A stretch of 64,000 bases of DNA from Cerasibacillus terrae. Its GTDB lineage: Bacteria > Bacillota > Bacilli > Bacillales > Amphibacillaceae. Shown in pieces: positions 60,138 through 64,000 of this stretch. Where the stretch lies: assembly GCF_008039555.1 (NCBI RefSeq), contig NZ_VDUW01000003.1:186001-250000 (forward strand). Reading direction: 5' to 3'. Made by a program: the position numbers and the translations under genes. Under the pieces are notes generated by a model that was given only the letters and a program-made list of their open reading frames with translations, had not been told where the DNA came from and made no database searches. Numbering within the stretch: the stretch's first letter is position 1; each line of letters opens with the position of its first letter.

Positions 60138-60714
60138 GAAAAAACTGACTAGAGAAACGAACGAAACATCGATTGAATTAGAACTGTTAATTGATGGTAG
60201 TGGTGTAGCAGAGATTGACACTGGTGTTGGTTTTTTTAATCATATGTTAGACGCTTGTACTCGGCATGGTCGATTAGATTTGAAAGTGACGTGTGAAGGG
60301 GATCTTGATGTGGATCAACATCATACGATAGAAGATGTTGGCATTGTTTTTGGAAAGGCATTTCAAGACGCTCTAGGTGATAAAAAAGGCATCAAGCGCT
60401 ATGCCACTACAGTTACCCCAATGGATGAGGTATTATCAGAAGTTTCGATTGATATTAGCGGACGTCCAATGCTTGTGTACAATGTTGAAGGATTAAAGGA
60501 TAAAATCGGCACATTTGATACAGAACTGGTGGAGGAGTTTTTTCGTGGTTTTGTCAATCATGCCCAAGTGACATTACATATTAATGTACGATACGGGAAA
60601 AACAGCCATCATATGGTGGAATCTATATTTAAAGGATTTGGCCGTGCTTTATTACAAGCTGTGGAGATAGACCCAGCAGTTAAAGGGGTACCATCTACAA
60701 AAGGAATGTTATAA
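60130..60714 (+). CDS. hisB: Imidazoleglycerol-phosphate dehydratase HisB
   Basis: The 194-residue protein has the repeated manganese-binding pattern FFNHMLDACTRHG, DVDQHHTIEDVG, FFRGFVNHAQVTLH and GKNSHHMVESIFK. It dehydrates imidazoleglycerol phosphate. The ATG at 60130 has AAAGG ten bases upstream and overlaps the hisD stop (ATGCGTAG). Only 32 bases separate it from hisA; hisH, which lies here in B. subtilis, is missing. Confidence 0.96.
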   Translation: MRRKKLTRETNETSIELELLIDGSGVAEIDTGVGFFNHMLDACTRHGRLDLKVTCEGDLDVDQHHTIEDVGIVFGKAFQDALGDKKGIKRYATTVTPMDEVLSEVSIDISGRPMLVYNVEGLKDKIGTFDTELVEEFFRGFVNHAQVTLHINVRYGKNSHHMVESIFKGFGRALLQAVEIDPAVKGVPSTKGML

Positions 60715-60746
60715 AACACGAATTTAATAAAAAAGGGGAAGATACG

Positions 60747-61469
60747 ATGATTCTATTTCCAGCAATTGATATTTTAGATGGAAAATGTGTTCGCCTGAAA
60801 CAAGGTGATTATGATGAGCAAACGATTTACCATGAGTCACCACTTGAAATGGCTAAAATTTGGAAGAATAAGGGGGCAGAATTTTTACATATCGTTGATT
60901 TAGACGCGGCCAGGACAAACGAAGTGCGAAATAAAACATTGATTCAATCAATTACTAAACAGATTGATATTCCGATTCAAGTTGGTGGTGGGATTCGAAC
61001 GATGAAACGAATAAAAACATATCTTTCATCAGGAGTAAACCGAGTCATCATCGGAACTGCCGCAATTAATAATCCACAATTTTTAAAGGAAGCAGTGACA
61101 ACATATAAAGAGAAAATTGCTGTATCCCTTGATGCACGTAACGGTTTTATTGCAACAGAAGGATGGGAAAAGACAAGTACCGTTAAAGCTATCGATTTTG
61201 TAAAAAAGTTAGAGAAATTAGGTGTTAGAACTATTATTTATACAGATATTGCAAAAGATGGAATGCTGCAAGGGCCTAATTTTAAAGAATTACAGGAAAT
61301 AAATGAAAAGACTTCCATGGATGTGATTGCTTCAGGTGGAGTTACCAGTAAAAAGGATATTCAAGCATTACAACAAATGAATTTATACGGTGCAATTATC
61401 GGAAAAGCACTTTATGATGGGAATTTAGAATTAGAAGCAGCATTGGAGGTTACATCTAATGAAAACTAA
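60747..61469 (+). CDS. hisA: ProFAR isomerase HisA
   Basis: The 240-residue (beta/alpha)8 barrel has the catalytic Asp8 in PAIDILDGKCVRL, DLDAART, VGGGIRT and Asp in TDIAKDGMLQGP. It isomerises ProFAR to PRFAR. It overlaps hisF by 11 bases. Confidence 0.95.
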   Translation: MILFPAIDILDGKCVRLKQGDYDEQTIYHESPLEMAKIWKNKGAEFLHIVDLDAARTNEVRNKTLIQSITKQIDIPIQVGGGIRTMKRIKTYLSSGVNRVIIGTAAINNPQFLKEAVTTYKEKIAVSLDARNGFIATEGWEKTSTVKAIDFVKKLEKLGVRTIIYTDIAKDGMLQGPNFKELQEINEKTSMDVIASGGVTSKKDIQALQQMNLYGAIIGKALYDGNLELEAALEVTSNEN

Positions 61470-62211
61470 ACAAAAGCGGATTATTCCTTGTTTAGATGTT
61501 GATCGTGGGCGAGTGGTCAAAGGAAAACAATTTAAAAATATACAAGATGTTGCTAATCCAATTGATCTAGCAAAACGGTATAACGAAGCAGGTGCGGATG
61601 AACTTGTATTCTATGATATTACTGCAACAAATGAAGGGCGATCGATTTTCTTAAACGTTGTAAAGCAAGTTTCCGAAATCATTTCGATTCCCTTTACAGT
61701 TGGTGGAGGGATTCGTTCGTTACAAGATATGGAAAAAGTCCTAGAAGCAGGTGCTGATAAAATTTCTATCAATAGTGCAGCAATAAAAAATCCTGATTTG
61801 ATTCGAGAAGGAGCAAAACAATTCGGGAAAGACAGGATTGTCTTATCCATGGATGTAAAAAAAATAGCACAGCAAAAATGGCAAGTTTTTATTAATGGCG
61901 GAAGACAAGCAACAGAATTCACTGCTGAAACATGGGCAAAGCAAGGGGAAGAATTTGGTGCTGGAGAACTAGTATTGAATGGTATTAGTGATGATGGTGT
62001 GCAACAAGGATATGATTTACAGTTAATCGAATCCATTCGAAATACAGTTAGTATCCCGATTATTGCAAGTGGTGGAGCAGGAGTGAAGGAACATTTTAAG
62101 ACAGCATTTGAACACGGTGCAGATGGTGCACTTGCTGCTTCTGTTTTTCATTCGGAGGATATAACGATACAAGAGTTAAAAGCATATTTAACAAAAGAAA
62201 ACATTTTCTAA
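61459..62211 (+). CDS. hisF: Imidazole glycerol phosphate synthase cyclase subunit HisF
   Basis: The 250-residue (beta/alpha)8 barrel has the first catalytic Asp in [23 protein letters not shown], the second catalytic Asp in MDVKK, and IIASGGAG. The usual LLTSMDRDGTKDGYD-like strand reads [16 protein letters not shown] here, a visible variation around the second active-site loop. HisF normally receives ammonia from HisH; hisH is absent from this operon, so HisF may use free ammonia or a HisH encoded elsewhere. Confidence 0.92.
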   Translation: MKTKQKRIIPCLDVDRGRVVKGKQFKNIQDVANPIDLAKRYNEAGADELVFYDITATNEGRSIFLNVVKQVSEIISIPFTVGGGIRSLQDMEKVLEAGADKISINSAAIKNPDLIREGAKQFGKDRIVLSMDVKKIAQQKWQVFINGGRQATEFTAETWAKQGEEFGAGELVLNGISDDGVQQGYDLQLIESIRNTVSIPIIASGGAGVKEHFKTAFEHGADGALAASVFHSEDITIQELKAYLTKENIF

Positions 62212-62224
62212 GGAGAATCCAATC

Positions 62225-62866
62225 ATGACAATTGATATTTCTAACATACAATTTGGAGAAAACGGACTTATTCCGGCAATTATTCAAGATGCACAAACAC
62301 AGGAAGTACTCATGTTGGCATATATGAATAAGGAATCACTAAGAAAAACAATGAAAACAAAAGAAACATGGTTTTACAGCCGATCCCGTCAAGAATTATG
62401 GAATAAAGGTGCAACATCTGGTAATAAACAAATAGTTGAGCAGCTGTTCTATGATTGTGATGGAGACACATTACTCATACAAGTAAAACCACTTGGCCCT
62501 GCTTGCCATACTGGTTCTACTTCATGCTTTTTTAATACTAGTATGGAACAAAGGGTTCAACCAACTGAGCTTTTAAATAAACTTGTGTCTACGATTCAAG
62601 AGAGAAGAAAACAGATTGATTCAGATTCCTATACTGCTTATTTATTTCGCGAAGGGTTAGATAAAATTTTAAAGAAAATTGGCGAAGAAGCAAGCGAAGT
62701 CATTATTGGTGCTAAAAACAGAGATAAACAAGAAGTGATTTGGGAGATTTCTGACTTAACATACCACACACTTGTGTTAATGGAGCTGTTAGAAGTAGAT
62801 GTGTACGACATCACGGAGGAGTTAATGAAACGTCATATTGAAAAAAAGGTGAATAAAAATGAGTAA
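62225..62866 (+). CDS. hisI: Bifunctional PR-AMP cyclohydrolase / PR-ATP pyrophosphatase HisIE
   Basis: The 213-residue protein joins a cyclohydrolase domain ([45 protein letters not shown]) with a pyrophosphatase domain from about residue 115 ([29 protein letters not shown]). It performs steps two and three of the pathway. It overlaps hisC by eight bases. Confidence 0.96.
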   Translation: MTIDISNIQFGENGLIPAIIQDAQTQEVLMLAYMNKESLRKTMKTKETWFYSRSRQELWNKGATSGNKQIVEQLFYDCDGDTLLIQVKPLGPACHTGSTSCFFNTSMEQRVQPTELLNKLVSTIQERRKQIDSDSYTAYLFREGLDKILKKIGEEASEVIIGAKNRDKQEVIWEISDLTYHTLVLMELLEVDVYDITEELMKRHIEKKVNKNE

Positions 62867-63947
62867 ATTTTGGAGTAATCTAGCAAAACAAGCAACTCCC
62901 TATGTTCCTGGTGAACAAATAGATGATGAAGAAATATTGAAATTAAATACGAATGAAAATCCGTATGCACCATCATCTTATGTGCTAGAGGCTATTTCAC
63001 AAGAACTTGGTGGGAATTTACGGTTATATCCATCCCCGACTGTTGATCAATTACGCGAAGTAATGGGGGAATACTATCAATTAGAAAAAGAATGTATATT
63101 TGTAGGGAATGGTTCAGATGAAGTACTTGCTCTTTCTTTTATGGCTTTTTTTAATCCGGGTCAAATGATTCGTTTCCCAAATATAACATATAGCTTTTAT
63201 CCTGTTTATGCTCAGCAGTTTCAAATTCCTTATGAAGAAGTACCAATAAAAGACGACTTCACATTAAATCCAATAGACTTTTATGAGTCAGAGGGTGGAG
63301 TTATTTTCCCTAATCCGAATGCACCTACAAGTCTGGCATTACCAATCGAAGAAGTAGAGAATATAGTAAAAAATAACCCAAACAATGTCGTCATTATTGA
63401 TGAAGCATATGTTGATTTTGCCAAACAAACAGCAGTTCCACTAATCAAAAAATATCCCAATATATTGATTGTCCAAACAACATCTAAATCCCGCTCTTTA
63501 GCAGGACTAAGGGTTGGTTATGCCTTAGGAAATCCAAATTTGATTCAAGCACTAAACCGGATGAAAGATTCATTTAATTCATATACAATGGATCGGCTTG
63601 CAATAGCAGGAGCCATTGCCTCTTTTCAAGATGATTTAACAATCAAAGAAAATGTAACAAAAATCATAAATACAAGAAAATGGGTGACAGAAGCACTGCG
63701 TGAACTGGGCTTTCAGGTACTCCCATCCGAGACTAATTTTATTTTTGCGACACATCCGAAGTATTTAGCTAAAACTCTTTATGAAAGATTAAAGCAGGCA
63801 AAAATTTTAACACGTCATTTTCCTAATCCACTTATTTCCCATTATTTACGAGTATCCATTGGTACAAATCAAGAAATGGAACAATTTTTAAATCAACTAC
63901 AAGAAATAATGGAAAATTTATCACCAATAAATGAAAAGAAACAGTAG
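62859..63947 (+). CDS. hisC: Histidinol-phosphate aminotransferase HisC
   Basis: The 362-residue PLP enzyme has [49 protein letters not shown] and the PLP lysine in [18 protein letters not shown]. It transaminates imidazole acetol phosphate. In B. subtilis hisC lies in the trp operon; here it is the last gene of the his operon. Complete within the window. Confidence 0.94.
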   Translation: MSKFWSNLAKQATPYVPGEQIDDEEILKLNTNENPYAPSSYVLEAISQELGGNLRLYPSPTVDQLREVMGEYYQLEKECIFVGNGSDEVLALSFMAFFNPGQMIRFPNITYSFYPVYAQQFQIPYEEVPIKDDFTLNPIDFYESEGGVIFPNPNAPTSLALPIEEVENIVKNNPNNVVIIDEAYVDFAKQTAVPLIKKYPNILIVQTTSKSRSLAGLRVGYALGNPNLIQALNRMKDSFNSYTMDRLAIAGAIASFQDDLTIKENVTKIINTRKWVTEALRELGFQVLPSETNFIFATHPKYLAKTLYERLKQAKILTRHFPNPLISHYLRVSIGTNQEMEQFLNQLQEIMENLSPINEKKQ

Positions 63948-63987
63948 AATGACATGATAAATGTATATAAAAAAGAATGTCCATACA

Positions 63988-63996
63988 TGCTATAAT
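63988..63996 (+). promoter_or_regulatory. Extended -10 promoter element at the window end
   Basis: TGCTATAAT is a consensus extended -10. No good -35 lies at the usual distance. It probably starts a gene outside the window. Confidence 0.4.
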
Positions 63997-64000
63997 AGGA

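Overview
The window is AT-rich DNA from a Gram-positive, low-GC bacterium, most likely a member of the Bacillaceae. The evidence is strong AAAGGAGG-type ribosome binding sites, frequent TTG/GTG starts, intrinsic terminators after most units, and many close homologues of Bacillus genes (ykoP/ykoQ/ykoN, yusW, putP, ccdA, ribDE-ribBA-ribH behind an FMN riboswitch, yfmR, mreBH, ykwD-like, and an operon led by hisZ). I see no rRNA, tRNA, CRISPR array, prophage or intact insertion sequence.

Layout. 0-3.5 kb: end of a LuxR-type response regulator, a small envelope-type protein and a ykoP/ykoQ/ykoN-like trio. 3.5-8.7 kb: a divergent locus for a multi-subunit FAD/[2Fe-2S] amino acid dehydrogenase (HcnABC/hydroxyproline dehydrogenase type) plus a PutP proline symporter. 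8.7-13.3 kb: a frameshifted lipoprotein-like gene, a small acetyltransferase, then a PTS operon (EIIA, PRD antiterminator, GlcNAc-type EIICB) behind a RAT/terminator. 13.3-16.3 kb: a DmpA-type peptidase, a decayed gene, a palindromic element and a 51-bp tandem repeat. 16.6-20.5 kb: membrane protein, CcdA, TlpA-like thioredoxin and a two-component system. 20.6-24.5 kb: the riboflavin operon. 24.6-30.6 kb: YfmR (ABC-F), an Ntn hydrolase, an EamA transporter, a DUF4256 protein and a TerC protein.

30.6-53.2 kb is the most interesting part. In order it encodes an aminotransferase, a ThDP-dependent decarboxylase-like enzyme, an ALDH7-like dehydrogenase, lysine 6-dehydrogenase, an IclR regulator, a DUF3870 protein, HyuA/HyuB (oxoprolinase/lactamase type), an APC permease, glutarate hydroxylase (CsiD/GlaH), L-2-hydroxyglutarate oxidase, GabT and GabD. 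On the other strand are a glutaryl-CoA dehydrogenase-like enzyme and a CoA-transferase resembling succinyl-CoA:glutarate CoA-transferase. Read together this looks like a lysine catabolic island: lysine to aminoadipate semialdehyde, aminoadipate, 2-oxoadipate, glutarate semialdehyde and glutarate, with two alternative exits (hydroxylation to 2-oxoglutarate, or CoA activation to crotonyl-CoA), and a side entrance from a lactam through 5-aminovalerate. The gene families are well supported; the pathway assembly is inference. Four transcription units of the island (hyuA, the permease, glaH and the CoA-transferase) start with structured leaders that share one design: an AACTG element (GCTG in one copy), a variable hairpin, and a CAGTT element that is also the 5' arm of an intrinsic terminator. 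I do not recognise this as a described riboswitch or attenuator.

53.3-64 kb: mreBH, a secreted CAP-domain protein, a PlsC acyltransferase and the histidine operon hisZ-G-D-B-A-F-I-C, which lacks hisH.
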